64,000 bases of DNA, taken from Alistipes communis (GTDB taxonomy: Bacteria; Bacteroidota; Bacteroidia; Bacteroidales; Rikenellaceae). Shown piece after piece: positions 43,062 to 51,594 of this stretch. The notes beneath the pieces are model-generated. The model saw only the letters and a program-made list of their open reading frames with translations, was not told the origin of the DNA and ran no database searches. Position numbers and translations under genes: made by a program. Every line of letters starts with the position of its first letter. The stretch's first letter is position 1. The stretch lies in NCBI RefSeq assembly GCF_006542665.1, contig NZ_AP019735.1:930001-994000 (forward strand), given 5' to 3'.

Positions 43062-44060
43062 ATGAGTGAAGTCATCAATATCAAGGAACTCAACGAACGC
43101 ATCGAGCGGGAGTCGGTCTTCGTCGACACGCTGCGCGCCGAGATGAGCAAGGTGATCGTCGGTCAGACCCATCTGATCGACACGCTGCTGATCGGTCTGC
43201 TGTCGAACGGCCACATCCTCCTGGAAGGCGTGCCGGGTCTTGCCAAGACGCTGGCGATTACGACGCTCGCAAAGGCCGTCGACGCCGATTTCGCCCGCAT
43301 CCAGTTCACGCCCGACCTGTTGCCGGCCGACCTGATCGGTACGCTCATCTACTCGCAGAAGAGCGAGGAGTTCATGGTGCGCAAAGGCCCCGTCTTCGCC
43401 AACTTCGTACTGGCCGACGAGATCAACCGTTCGCCGGCGAAGGTGCAGTCGGCGCTGCTCGAAGCGATGCAGGAGCGCCAGGTGACCATCGGCGACGACA
43501 CCTACAAGCTGCCCGAGCCCTTCCTGGTTCTGGCCACGCAGAACCCCCTCGAACAGGAGGGAACCTACCCGCTGCCCGAAGCGCAGGTCGACCGATTCAT
43601 GCTCAAAGCCAAAATCTCCTACCCCACGAAGCAGGAGGAGCGCGACATCGTGCGGATGAACCTCTCGGGCGAAGGGCTTCCCTCGCCGCACAAGGTGATC
43701 GCACCCGAAGACATCGTCAAGGCGCGCCGCGTGGTGGAGGACGTCTACATGGACGAGAAGATCGAGAAATACATCGTCGACATCATCTTCGCCACGCGCG
43801 AACCGGTCGAATACAACCTCCAGAAGTTGCAGACGCTGATCGCCTACGGCGGATCGCCCCGTGCCTCGATCTCGCTGGCCAAGGCCGCCCGCGCCTACGC
43901 CTTCATCCGCCGCCGCGGCTACGTGATTCCCGAAGACGTGCGCGCCGTCTGCCACGACGTACTGCGCCACCGTATCGGGCTGACCTACGAAGCCGAGGCC
44001 GAAAACATCACCACCGAGGAGATCATCACCGACATCCTGAACAACGTAATCGTCCCGTAA
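43062..44060 (+). CDS. MoxR family AAA+ ATPase
   Basis: 332 residues. AAA+ motifs: LLEGVPGLAKTLAITTLA (Walker A, about 49-66), FVLADEINRSPAKVQSALLEAMQE (Walker B and following), LATQNPLEQEGTYPLPEAQVDRF (sensor 1). MoxR ATPases act as chaperone-like partners of VWA proteins. It is the first gene of the bat-type operon and 4 bases before the DUF58 gene. Confidence 0.95.
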   Translation: MSEVINIKELNERIERESVFVDTLRAEMSKVIVGQTHLIDTLLIGLLSNGHILLEGVPGLAKTLAITTLAKAVDADFARIQFTPDLLPADLIGTLIYSQKSEEFMVRKGPVFANFVLADEINRSPAKVQSALLEAMQERQVTIGDDTYKLPEPFLVLATQNPLEQEGTYPLPEAQVDRFMLKAKISYPTKQEERDIVRMNLSGEGLPSPHKVIAPEDIVKARRVVEDVYMDEKIEKYIVDIIFATREPVEYNLQKLQTLIAYGGSPRASISLAKAARAYAFIRRRGYVIPEDVRAVCHDVLRHRIGLTYEAEAENITTEEIITDILNNVIVP

Positions 44061-44064
44061 CACG

Positions 44065-44949
44065 ATGATCGAGAACGAAAACGATATTCTGCGACGGGTC
44101 CGCAAAATCGAGATCAAGACACGCGGCCTGTCGAACGAGATCTTCGCCGGAAAGTACCACACGGCTTTCCGCGGACGGGGCATGTCGTTTTCCGAAGTGA
44201 GGGAGTACCGTGCCGGCGACGACGTGCGCGACATCGACTGGAACGTCACGGCGCGTTCGCGCTCGCCCCACATCAAGGTCTACGAGGAGGAGCGCGAGCT
44301 GACGATGATGCTCATGGTCGACGTCTCGGCCTCGCGCATGTTCGGGTCGACCCACTTCCTCAAAAAGAACATTCTGACCGAAATCGCCGCCGTCGTGGCC
44401 TTCTCGGCCGCCCAGAACAACGACAAGGTGGGCTGCATCTTCTTCTCCGACCGCGTGGAGAAGTACATCCCGCCCAAGAAGGGGCGCAGCCACATCCTGA
44501 TGATTATCCGCGAGCTGATCAGCTTCCGGCCCCGGTCGACGGGCACGGCGCTGTCGGAGGCGGTGCGTTTCCTGACGGCCGTGATGAAGAAGCGCTGCAC
44601 GGCGTTCCTGCTCTCGGATTTCCTCGATCCGGCACGCGACGGCGAGGAGTTCGCCAACGCCCTGAAAATCGCCGGCAGCAAACACGACCTGGTGGGGATC
44701 CGCGTCTTCGATCCGCGCGAAGCCGAACTGCCCGACGTGGGCATCGCCGAGTTGCAGGACGCCGAGACGGGGCGCAAGGTCTGGGTCGACACTTCGTCGG
44801 CGGCCGTGCGCGACCATTACGCCCGCGCATGGCGGCAGCGCAGCGAGGCGATCGACTCGCTACTCAAACACAACCGCATCGACACGGCGACGATCTCGAC
44901 CGATGAAGACTACGTGGTGGAACTCATCAAACTCTTCAAGCAACGATGA
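44065..44949 (+). CDS. DUF58 domain protein
   Basis: 294 residues. The DUF58 signature YRAGDDVRDIDWNVTARS (about 49-66) is present, followed by a VWA-like fold with MMLMVDVSASRMFGS (MIDAS DxSxS). Members sit with MoxR and VWA proteins and are thought to act in the same complex at the membrane. The stop overlaps the next start (ATGA). Confidence 0.92.
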   Translation: MIENENDILRRVRKIEIKTRGLSNEIFAGKYHTAFRGRGMSFSEVREYRAGDDVRDIDWNVTARSRSPHIKVYEEERELTMMLMVDVSASRMFGSTHFLKKNILTEIAAVVAFSAAQNNDKVGCIFFSDRVEKYIPPKKGRSHILMIIRELISFRPRSTGTALSEAVRFLTAVMKKRCTAFLLSDFLDPARDGEEFANALKIAGSKHDLVGIRVFDPREAELPDVGIAELQDAETGRKVWVDTSSAAVRDHYARAWRQRSEAIDSLLKHNRIDTATISTDEDYVVELIKLFKQR

Positions 44950-45944
44950 AACGACCGGCATTCCTCACAGCGGCCGCGGCCGCCCTGCTCGCTGCGGCGA
45001 CGGCCTCCGCCCAGACCCCGACGGTCGAGGCGCGCATCGTCCCCGACAGCATCGGCATCGGCGACACCTTCACGCTCGAAATCGACGTCGAGCGCGACCA
45101 GGTGCAGGTGACCGAATTCCCGCTCTACGAAAACGACGACAAGCTCGAAGTGGTGCAGTCGCTTCCCGTCGACACGCTCTCGCGGGAGGGCCGGCGGCTC
45201 CGGCTGCGCAAACGCTACGTCATGCAGGCCTTCTCCGAAGGACGTTACAATTTGGGGCGTCCCGGCGTGCTCTATGCCGACAAGAACATCGTCGACACGC
45301 TCTACACCTCCGATTCGCTGCGGCTCGACGTGGGAACGTTCCAGATCGACACCGCCAAGCAGACGATCTACGACCTCAAACCGCAGCGGACGCTGCCGCT
45401 GCGCGCCGAGGAGATCACAGGATACCTTTTCGGCGGGTTGTTCCTGCTGCTGAACCTCGCGGCGCTGCTCTTCGCGCTGCGTTATCACCTGTCCAAGCGC
45501 GGCAAACACCTGAGCGACCTCTTCAAACCCGCGCCGCCCGCACCGCCCCACGTCGAGGCGATCCGCGCGCTCGAAGGGCTTCACAACCAGAAATTGTGGC
45601 AGAACAACAAACACAAGGCCTACTATTCGGGGCTGACCGACATCCTGCGCCGCTATCTGGCGGGGCGTTACGGCATCGGCGCCTTGGAGATGACCTCCGA
45701 CGAGATCATCGATGCGGTACGTCCGCTCGACCTGCCCCGCAAGAGCGCCATGGAGCTCACGGCGCTGCTGCGCGAAGCCGATCTGGTGAAATTCGCCAAG
45801 GCGACGCCCGAAGCCGCACGCAACGAAGAGGCTTACCAGTGGGCCTACTACTTCGTCGAGGAGACCAAACCCGTCGAGGAACAACCTTCGGCCGAAGCGG
45901 AGGAGCCGCTCGACCTGACGCCTAAAAACGACAGCCATGCGTAG
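44946..45944 (+). CDS. Bat-operon membrane protein (BatD-like or linker protein)
   Basis: 332 residues. Signal peptide (LLAAATASAQ), a beta-rich periplasmic domain (PDSIGIGDTFTLEIDVERDQVQVTEFPLY, as in BatD-like domains), one membrane helix near residue 160 (GYLFGGLFLLLNLAALLFALRY) and a cytoplasmic helical tail. This type of protein is found between the DUF58 and BatA genes in Bacteroidota. It overlaps the DUF58 gene by 4 bases and the TPR gene by 8. Confidence 0.75.
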   Translation: MKRPAFLTAAAAALLAAATASAQTPTVEARIVPDSIGIGDTFTLEIDVERDQVQVTEFPLYENDDKLEVVQSLPVDTLSREGRRLRLRKRYVMQAFSEGRYNLGRPGVLYADKNIVDTLYTSDSLRLDVGTFQIDTAKQTIYDLKPQRTLPLRAEEITGYLFGGLFLLLNLAALLFALRYHLSKRGKHLSDLFKPAPPAPPHVEAIRALEGLHNQKLWQNNKHKAYYSGLTDILRRYLAGRYGIGALEMTSDEIIDAVRPLDLPRKSAMELTALLREADLVKFAKATPEAARNEEAYQWAYYFVEETKPVEEQPSAEAEEPLDLTPKNDSHA

Positions 45945-46701
45945 AATTTTCATCCTACTCGTTCTCGCGCTGCTGGCCGTCGACGCCGCGGCACAGCAGT
46001 ACCCCGAACGCCGGCAGGTGCGCAAGGGCAACCGCGCCTACGAAAAGGGCAACTATCAGGACGCCGCCGGACGCTACATGCGTGCGCTGGGCGCCGACCC
46101 TTCGTCGTTCGAAGCGCAGTACAACCTGGGCAACGCCCTTCACCGGCAGGAGATGTACGACCAGGCGGCACAGGTACAGCAACAGGCCGCCGCCGATTCG
46201 CTGGCAGCGCCCGTCGATCGTGCGCAGGCCTTCTACAATCTGGGCAACACGCAGTTCCGGCAGCAGAAATACGCCGAAGCGCTCGAAAGCTACAAGAACT
46301 CGCTGCGCCTGAACCCCGACGATCCGCAGGCCAAGTTCAACTACGCCTACGTCAAGAAACTGCTCGACGATCAGAACCAGCAGAATCAGGACAACAAAGA
46401 CAACAAGGACAATAAAGATAACAAGGACGATCAAAACCAGGACCAGCAGAACGGCCAAAACCAGCAGAATCCGCAGGAGGGCCAGAACGATCCGCAGGAG
46501 GGTGACGGGCAAGGCGACGACCAGCAGCAGGACGGCCGGCCCGACAAGGAGCAGGAGGGCGAGGGCCGACCCCAGCCGGCCGGCATTTCGCCTTCCGAAC
46601 AGGAGCGGATGCTCGACGCCATCCAGGCGCAGGAGGACAGGACGCAGGAGAAGCTCAAAGAGAAGGCCGGCGCCGTGGTACGGTTGAAGAAAAACTGGTA
46701 A
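45937..46701 (+). CDS. batC: TPR protein, BatC-like, with Asn/Asp/Gln-rich linker
   Basis: 254 residues. Signal peptide (LLAVDAAAQQ), TPR repeats (RKGNRAYEKGNYQDAAGRYM; FYNLGNTQFRQQKYAEALES, about 30-140), then a low-complexity linker of D, N, K, Q and E (about 150-215) that includes four NKD-type units encoded by nine-base DNA repeats at 46390-46425, and a helical tail. BatC proteins of the Bacteroides aerotolerance operon have this layout. Here it lies before batA, not after batB as is usual. Confidence 0.8.
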   Translation: MRRIFILLVLALLAVDAAAQQYPERRQVRKGNRAYEKGNYQDAAGRYMRALGADPSSFEAQYNLGNALHRQEMYDQAAQVQQQAAADSLAAPVDRAQAFYNLGNTQFRQQKYAEALESYKNSLRLNPDDPQAKFNYAYVKKLLDDQNQQNQDNKDNKDNKDNKDDQNQDQQNGQNQQNPQEGQNDPQEGDGQGDDQQQDGRPDKEQEGEGRPQPAGISPSEQERMLDAIQAQEDRTQEKLKEKAGAVVRLKKNW

Positions 46702-46847
46702 AAACACGTAAGAACCAAGAAACGGGGATCGGCGCAGGCGGCGTTCCGCACGCAGAAGCAGCCATTCGTCGGGAGCGGTCGTACCGCCCCGTGCCGGAAC
46801 GGCTCCGGCGACCGCCGATTACCGATTATCGTTAACTGTCGATTGAA

Positions 46848-47834
46848 ATGACGTTTCATAATCCACATCTGCTGTGGCTGCTCACGCTGCTCCTGCCGGC
46901 GGCAGGCTATTACCTCTACCGGTTGCGGAAGGGCGGAGCGGCGTTGCGCATCTCGTCGGTAGCGGGCGTGCTCAAAGCGCCGCGTACCGTTCGCTACTAC
47001 CTGCGCCATGCCCCCTTCGTGCTGCGCATGGCGGCGCTGGCGACGCTCGTAGTGGCATTGGCGCGCCCCCAGTCGGCGGAACAGAACACCCGCACCAATA
47101 CCGACGGTATCGACATCATGCTGGCGCTCGACGTATCGGGATCGATGTTGGCGCGCGACTTCCGCCCCGACCGCCTCGAAGCGGCCAAGGAGGTGGCCGG
47201 ATCGTTCATCTCCGACCGCTACGGCGACCGGATCGGACTGGTGGTCTTCGCGGGCGAAGCCTTCACGCAGAGCCCGCTGACCGCCGACCAGTCGACGCTG
47301 CTCACGTTGCTGGGGCGCGTGCGCAGCGGGTTGATCGAGGACGGCACGGCCATCGGCAACGGACTGGCGACAGCCATCAACCGCCTGCGCGAGAGCGATG
47401 CCAAATCGAAGGTCATCATCCTGCTGACCGACGGCGTGAACAACCGCGGCGAGATCGCTCCGGTCATGGCGGCCGAAATCGCCAAGGAGCAGGGCATCCG
47501 GGTCTACACGATCGGAGTCGGATCGCGCGGTACGGCCCCCACGCCCGCGATCGACATGTTCGGCAACATGACCTTCGTGCAGGCCAAGGTCGAAATCGAC
47601 GAAAAGACCCTCCAAGAGATCGCCGACGCCACCGGCGGCCGCTACTTCCGCGCCACGGACAACGAGAAGCTGCGCGCGATCTACGACGAGATCAACCGCC
47701 TCGAAAAGAGCAAAGTCGAGGTAGCCGACTTCACGACCTACACCGAAGAGTACCTGCGGTGGGTATTGGCGGCGCTGGCGCTGCTCGCCGTGGAATTTCT
47801 GATTCGCACCCTGATTCTTAAACGCATTCCGTAA
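46848..47834 (+). CDS. batA: BatA-type VWA domain membrane protein
   Basis: 328 residues. Two N-terminal membrane helices, then a VWA domain with the MIDAS motif IMLALDVSGSMLARDF (DxSxS) and the later ILLTDGVNN, and a C-terminal membrane helix (WVLAALALLAVEFLIRTLIL). VWA proteins of this type take part in a membrane complex linked to oxygen tolerance and envelope stress. The 146-base gap after the TPR gene is the only sizeable gap in the operon, and no gene or terminator is seen in it. Confidence 0.93.
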   Translation: MTFHNPHLLWLLTLLLPAAGYYLYRLRKGGAALRISSVAGVLKAPRTVRYYLRHAPFVLRMAALATLVVALARPQSAEQNTRTNTDGIDIMLALDVSGSMLARDFRPDRLEAAKEVAGSFISDRYGDRIGLVVFAGEAFTQSPLTADQSTLLTLLGRVRSGLIEDGTAIGNGLATAINRLRESDAKSKVIILLTDGVNNRGEIAPVMAAEIAKEQGIRVYTIGVGSRGTAPTPAIDMFGNMTFVQAKVEIDEKTLQEIADATGGRYFRATDNEKLRAIYDEINRLEKSKVEVADFTTYTEEYLRWVLAALALLAVEFLIRTLILKRIP

Positions 47835-48889
47835 TGTTTCGTTTCGCACATCCCGAATACCTCTACCTGCTGCTGGCCGCGCCCGCACTCGTCGCCCTCT
47901 TCGCATGGGCGCTCTACGACCGCCGGCGGCGGCTGGCCCGCTTCGGAGACCCGGCGACGGTAGCCACGCTTATGCCCGACGCCTCGACGGGCCGCATGAA
48001 ACTGAAATTCATCCTCTTCACGACGGCCGTCATCCTCGTGATCCTCGCCGCCGCACGGCCGCAGTTCGGCTCGAAGCTGCGCGAACAGAAGAGCGAGGGC
48101 ATCGAGATGATGCTCGCGGTGGACATCTCCAATTCGATGCTGGCCGAAGATTTCGAACCCAACCGCCTCGAACGAACGAAATACGCGATCAACAAGCTAT
48201 TCGACGGACTGGAACAGGATCGCGTCGGGGTGATCGTCTTCGCAGGCGACGCCACCGTACAGCTGCCGATCACCTCCGACTACCGCATGGCCAAAGCCTT
48301 CGCCAAACGGATTTCGCCCTCGATGGCCTCCGTGCAGGGAACGTCGATCGGCAAGGCGCTGTCGCTGGCCGAGATGTCCTTTTCGAGCGGCAGCGGCGAT
48401 TCGCGCGTCATCATCCTCATCACCGACGGCGAGGATCACGAGGGCAACGTGATGCAGGCCGCCGAACGGGCCGCCGAGCAGGGTATCCGGATCTTCACGA
48501 TCGGCATCGGCACGCCCGAAGGCGCCCCGATCGAGATCGGCGGGGAGTTCATCAAGGACGAAAAGGGCGACATGGTGGTCTCGAAACTCGACGAGAAGAT
48601 GTTGCAGGAGATCGCCCGGATCACCGGCGGGGCCTACATCCGCGCCACCAAGCAGTCGATCGGGCTGGACGAGATCGTACGCGCGATCAACGACATGGAG
48701 CAGTCGGAACTGTCGACCGTCCGTTTCGAAGAGTACAACGAACAGTTCCAGTACCTCATCGCGGTCGCCTTCGCGCTGCTGCTCGTCGAATTCTGGCTGC
48801 TCGACCGCCGCAATCCGCTGCTGGCGCGTTTCAACATCTTCCGCGAGCAACGCACCGACACCGACAACTACAATCCCTATAACCGATGA
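47834..48889 (+). CDS. batB: BatB-type VWA domain membrane protein
   Basis: 351 residues, starting on the last base of batA's stop. Two N-terminal membrane helices (YLYLLLAAPALVALFAWALY; LKFILFTTAVILVILAAARP), a VWA domain with MMLAVDISNSMLAEDF (DxSxS) and IILITDGEDHEG, and a C-terminal helix (YLIAVAFALLLVEFWLL). It pairs with BatA. Its stop overlaps the nuclease start by 4 bases. Confidence 0.93.
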   Translation: MFRFAHPEYLYLLLAAPALVALFAWALYDRRRRLARFGDPATVATLMPDASTGRMKLKFILFTTAVILVILAAARPQFGSKLREQKSEGIEMMLAVDISNSMLAEDFEPNRLERTKYAINKLFDGLEQDRVGVIVFAGDATVQLPITSDYRMAKAFAKRISPSMASVQGTSIGKALSLAEMSFSSGSGDSRVIILITDGEDHEGNVMQAAERAAEQGIRIFTIGIGTPEGAPIEIGGEFIKDEKGDMVVSKLDEKMLQEIARITGGAYIRATKQSIGLDEIVRAINDMEQSELSTVRFEEYNEQFQYLIAVAFALLLVEFWLLDRRNPLLARFNIFREQRTDTDNYNPYNR

Positions 48890-49686
48890 AAAAGCCCTTT
48901 CTGCTTCTCTCGCTCCTGCTGACCTTCGGCCTGCACGCCGACTGCGCGGCATGGGGAACGGTCGGCCATCGCGCGATCGCCGAAGTAGCCCAACGCCACC
49001 TCACCCCGAAGGCCAAAGCGGCCATCGAACGATACACCGGCGGCACGCCGCTCGCAGAATACGCCGTTTTCATGGACGAAGTGGCCGCCGACCCGCGCTA
49101 CAAGGAACCTTTCCGCGGCTGGCACGCCTCGATCGCCGACGCGGAGTGCAACTCCCCCGCCGAAGTGCGGGAGAAATACCGCAAGGGACGCGACGGCGTG
49201 ACCGGAGCGGAGACGCTGACCGCAGCATTGAAGAACTACCGTGAACTGGACGATTCGGTGGTACTCACCTATATTAAATGTATCGTACACATGGTCGCCG
49301 ATTTCCACTGTCCGGCACACGTGCGGTACACCGACGCCCACAACGAAGGGAAGTTCGACGTGACCTTCTTCGGCAAACCCAAAACGCTGCACAGCGTCTG
49401 GGATTCGGGCGTCATCGCCCGAATCCATCCGGGATGGAGTTACGAACATTATGCCGACTACCTCGACAACGCCTCCAAGCGCGAAATCCGGCGAATGACC
49501 GAAGGATCGTACCGCCAGTGGTTCGAAGACGCCGCACGCGACGTACGCCCCTCGATCGACTGGGTAGCGCCGGGCGACACGCTGGGCGAGGAGTTCATGG
49601 CAAAAGCCGCACCGCTGGCCGAGCAGCAGCTCCGCAAGGCGTCGTACCGGTTGGCCGCAGCCCTCAACCGGATTTTCGGAGAGTGA
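48886..49686 (+). CDS. S1/P1-type nuclease, exported
   Basis: 266 residues. A signal peptide ends near CAAWG, so the mature protein starts with the Trp that binds zinc in S1/P1 nucleases. Other zinc ligands are visible: GHRAIAEVAQRHL, FMDEVAADPR, GWHASIAD, VHMVADFHCPAHV and LHSVWDSGVI. The family cuts single-stranded DNA and RNA and removes 3' phosphates. It is joined to batB by a 4-base overlap, so it is produced with the Bat complex. Confidence 0.92.
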   Translation: MKKPFLLLSLLLTFGLHADCAAWGTVGHRAIAEVAQRHLTPKAKAAIERYTGGTPLAEYAVFMDEVAADPRYKEPFRGWHASIADAECNSPAEVREKYRKGRDGVTGAETLTAALKNYRELDDSVVLTYIKCIVHMVADFHCPAHVRYTDAHNEGKFDVTFFGKPKTLHSVWDSGVIARIHPGWSYEHYADYLDNASKREIRRMTEGSYRQWFEDAARDVRPSIDWVAPGDTLGEEFMAKAAPLAEQQLRKASYRLAAALNRIFGE

Positions 49687-49765
49687 CTCTCCCCTGCGGT
49701 GCCACGGGCGTCTACCACCCCATCGCAGAGCGACGTCGAGGCGAACGATCCAACCGGCATGACAG

Positions 49766-50611
49766 CTATTTTCCGATCTTCCGGCCCTTCATGTCGAACG
49801 CCTCCGCACACCCGTCCGCGATCATGTAGATGCGCCCCTCTTCGAACTCGCCGCGCACAGCGGGATTCGCACCGTCCGTCGGCGGAGTGTCCTGCGTATC
49901 GAAGAGCGTGTCGAGCACATAAATTCCCGCTCGATAATACCCCGCATCGTAGCGGCAGGGAACGATCAACCGGCCGCGTCGATCCAGTACGCCCCATTTT
50001 CCATCTTTACGCACGAAGGCGAAACGATCGAACAGGGGATAGGCCAGCTCGTACTCGCAGGCGACGACCAACCGACCCCGACGATCGACACAGCCCCATT
50101 TCCCGTCGGAAGCGAGCAGGTCCCGCCCGACGCCGTGGAACTTCCGTCCGTCGTTGACGAACGACACCCCGCCAACAATCGGGGTCATGAAACCGTAGAC
50201 GGGTGTGATCCGTTCGCCGTCGCGATCGATCAACGCCGTGGGACACGGCGTGTAGAGGGGAATCCGATCCCGATCCGTCCCCGTCTTCACCATCGCCACC
50301 TCCTCGTCGAAACCGTATTGGCCGAAACTTCCGGCCCAATCGTACCGGAACGGGACGACCGTTTCGCCGCTCCGGTCGATATACCCCCATTTGCCGTCCC
50401 GTTCGACGACGGCACGATCGCCGACGAACTGACCGGCCCAGTCGTAAAACTCGCGGAAGGCGAGTTCGCCGTAACGATCCGTAAAATAAAACGGTTGATG
50501 ACTGCCGCCGTTACGCATGGCATAGAGCTCAGGGCGCTGCGCCGCGCAAGCCGACAGAAGCGCCGGAAGAAGAGCGGCAGAAAGGATTCGCAGAAAATGT
50601 TTCCGATTCAT
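49766..50611 (-). CDS. WG-repeat lipoprotein
   Basis: 281 residues from the ATG at 50609-50611 (MNRKHFLRILSAALLPALLSAC). It contains WG repeats: DGKWGYIDRSGETVVPFRYDWAGSF, DGKWGCVDRRGRLVVACEYELAYPLF and DGKWGVLDRRGRLIVPCRYDAGYY, about 45 residues apart. WG-repeat proteins form beta-propeller-like folds of unknown role. It is 31 bases downstream of the next lipoprotein gene and is probably co-transcribed with it. Confidence 0.85.
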   Translation of the reverse strand: MNRKHFLRILSAALLPALLSACAAQRPELYAMRNGGSHQPFYFTDRYGELAFREFYDWAGQFVGDRAVVERDGKWGYIDRSGETVVPFRYDWAGSFGQYGFDEEVAMVKTGTDRDRIPLYTPCPTALIDRDGERITPVYGFMTPIVGGVSFVNDGRKFHGVGRDLLASDGKWGCVDRRGRLVVACEYELAYPLFDRFAFVRKDGKWGVLDRRGRLIVPCRYDAGYYRAGIYVLDTLFDTQDTPPTDGANPAVRGEFEEGRIYMIADGCAEAFDMKGRKIGK

Positions 50612-50642
50612 TCGATCCGACAATTATGGGTTCGACAGGTTT

Positions 50643-51203
50643 TCAATATCCGATGCACGTTTCGAAATCGCGGACACTCTCCCATTGGACAAGAATCCAA
50701 CAATTACTGCCTTCGGAATTCGTATCGTATTGGTACCTCTTTCCGACGGGAACTTTTCTTCCGTCCCGCTCCTCATAGACGACCTCTCCGATTTCGGGCT
50801 TCTCCCCCGCCGAATAAATCTGCACATCCCTCACGACTTGTCCCGCGTATATGCCGAATTTCACGCGGTCCGCCGTCACGGGACCGGCAATACCGACATC
50901 GATTCCGCGAAAATGAATCGTAAATCCGCTATACCACACCTCAAAAGGCTCGTTATACTGGATATAATCGCGAGGAAGGAAATGAAGTACATCCCATGTA
51001 TAAAAAAACGGCGTTTTTTTCAAAAAATGCGTAGCGAATTCGATTGCCTGCGATTCGCTCAAATTATCCTTCGTAAATAAAAGCGAGACTTCATTATCTC
51101 CTGCCCGGGTCTGCGAAACGGGGGTCGCAGTAATTTCCGCCTTCGAACAGGAGCAGAATACGGAACCCGCAAAAATCACGAAAAAAATCGCTGTACTTTT
51201 CAT
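50643..51203 (-). CDS. Hypothetical lipoprotein, lower GC
   Basis: 186 residues. The lipoprotein signal is MKSTAIFFVIFAGSVFCSC. I recognise no domain. It has a conserved-looking aromatic middle (FYTWDVLHFLPRDYIQYNEPFEVWYSGFTIHF). Base use is visibly more A/T-rich than in the neighbours, which hints at recent arrival. It is probably the first gene of a two-gene unit with the WG-repeat lipoprotein. Confidence 0.7.
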   Translation of the reverse strand: MKSTAIFFVIFAGSVFCSCSKAEITATPVSQTRAGDNEVSLLFTKDNLSESQAIEFATHFLKKTPFFYTWDVLHFLPRDYIQYNEPFEVWYSGFTIHFRGIDVGIAGPVTADRVKFGIYAGQVVRDVQIYSAGEKPEIGEVVYEERDGRKVPVGKRYQYDTNSEGSNCWILVQWESVRDFETCIGY

Positions 51204-51410
51204 AACGATACGAATTAGAAGGTCAGACTGAAAGCTCGTACGAACGTATTACGAATTTACAGCAATGAGAAACGACGTACAATACCGTTTTTTAGGTATT
51301 TACGACAATCCCCCGTATGAAGGCGTGTTCCGCGAAGATACCGTGCAAACGGAGAGGAGTTCCATCACAGCTTCGCTCTCTTCGGAGGAATGCGAGTTCG
51401 GTTCCCGTCC

Positions 51411-51447
51411 AAAAAAAGCGGCGGCAGATAGTACATCTGCCGCCGCT
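51411..51447 (-). terminator. deoC terminator
   Basis: On the minus strand AGCGGCGGCAGAT and ATCTGCCGCCGCT pair perfectly around five bases, followed by a T7 run. The repeat copy 51489-51552 lies between the deoC stop and this terminator. Confidence 0.8.
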
Positions 51448-51488
51448 ATCGTCATCCCCCTCCGCAAAGCACCGTCCGCAACAAGGCG

Positions 51489-51552
51489 AACCTTTTCGTT
51501 AAACCGAGTGCAGAGTGGAACTTGTCCGAGCTATGCCGAAGCGAGAAAAGGC
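51489..51552. repeat. Dispersed intergenic repeat, copy 6 (inverse orientation)
   Basis: Starts CCTTTTCGTTAAACCGAG and ends GCCGAAGCGAGAAAAGG. The ends CCTTTTC and GAAAAGG are perfectly complementary, with the same swapped pair as copy 4. It lies in the deoC 3' untranslated region. Confidence 0.7.
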
Positions 51553-51594
51553 GCACGAAAATGCACCGAAACCCTGCCCCGCGGGAAGGAAAGG

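Noticed and set aside
46390..46425. Nine-base tandem repeats in the BatC-like gene as a phase-variation tract
   Set aside because: A nine-base unit keeps the frame, so changes would only alter linker length; no switching is implied.
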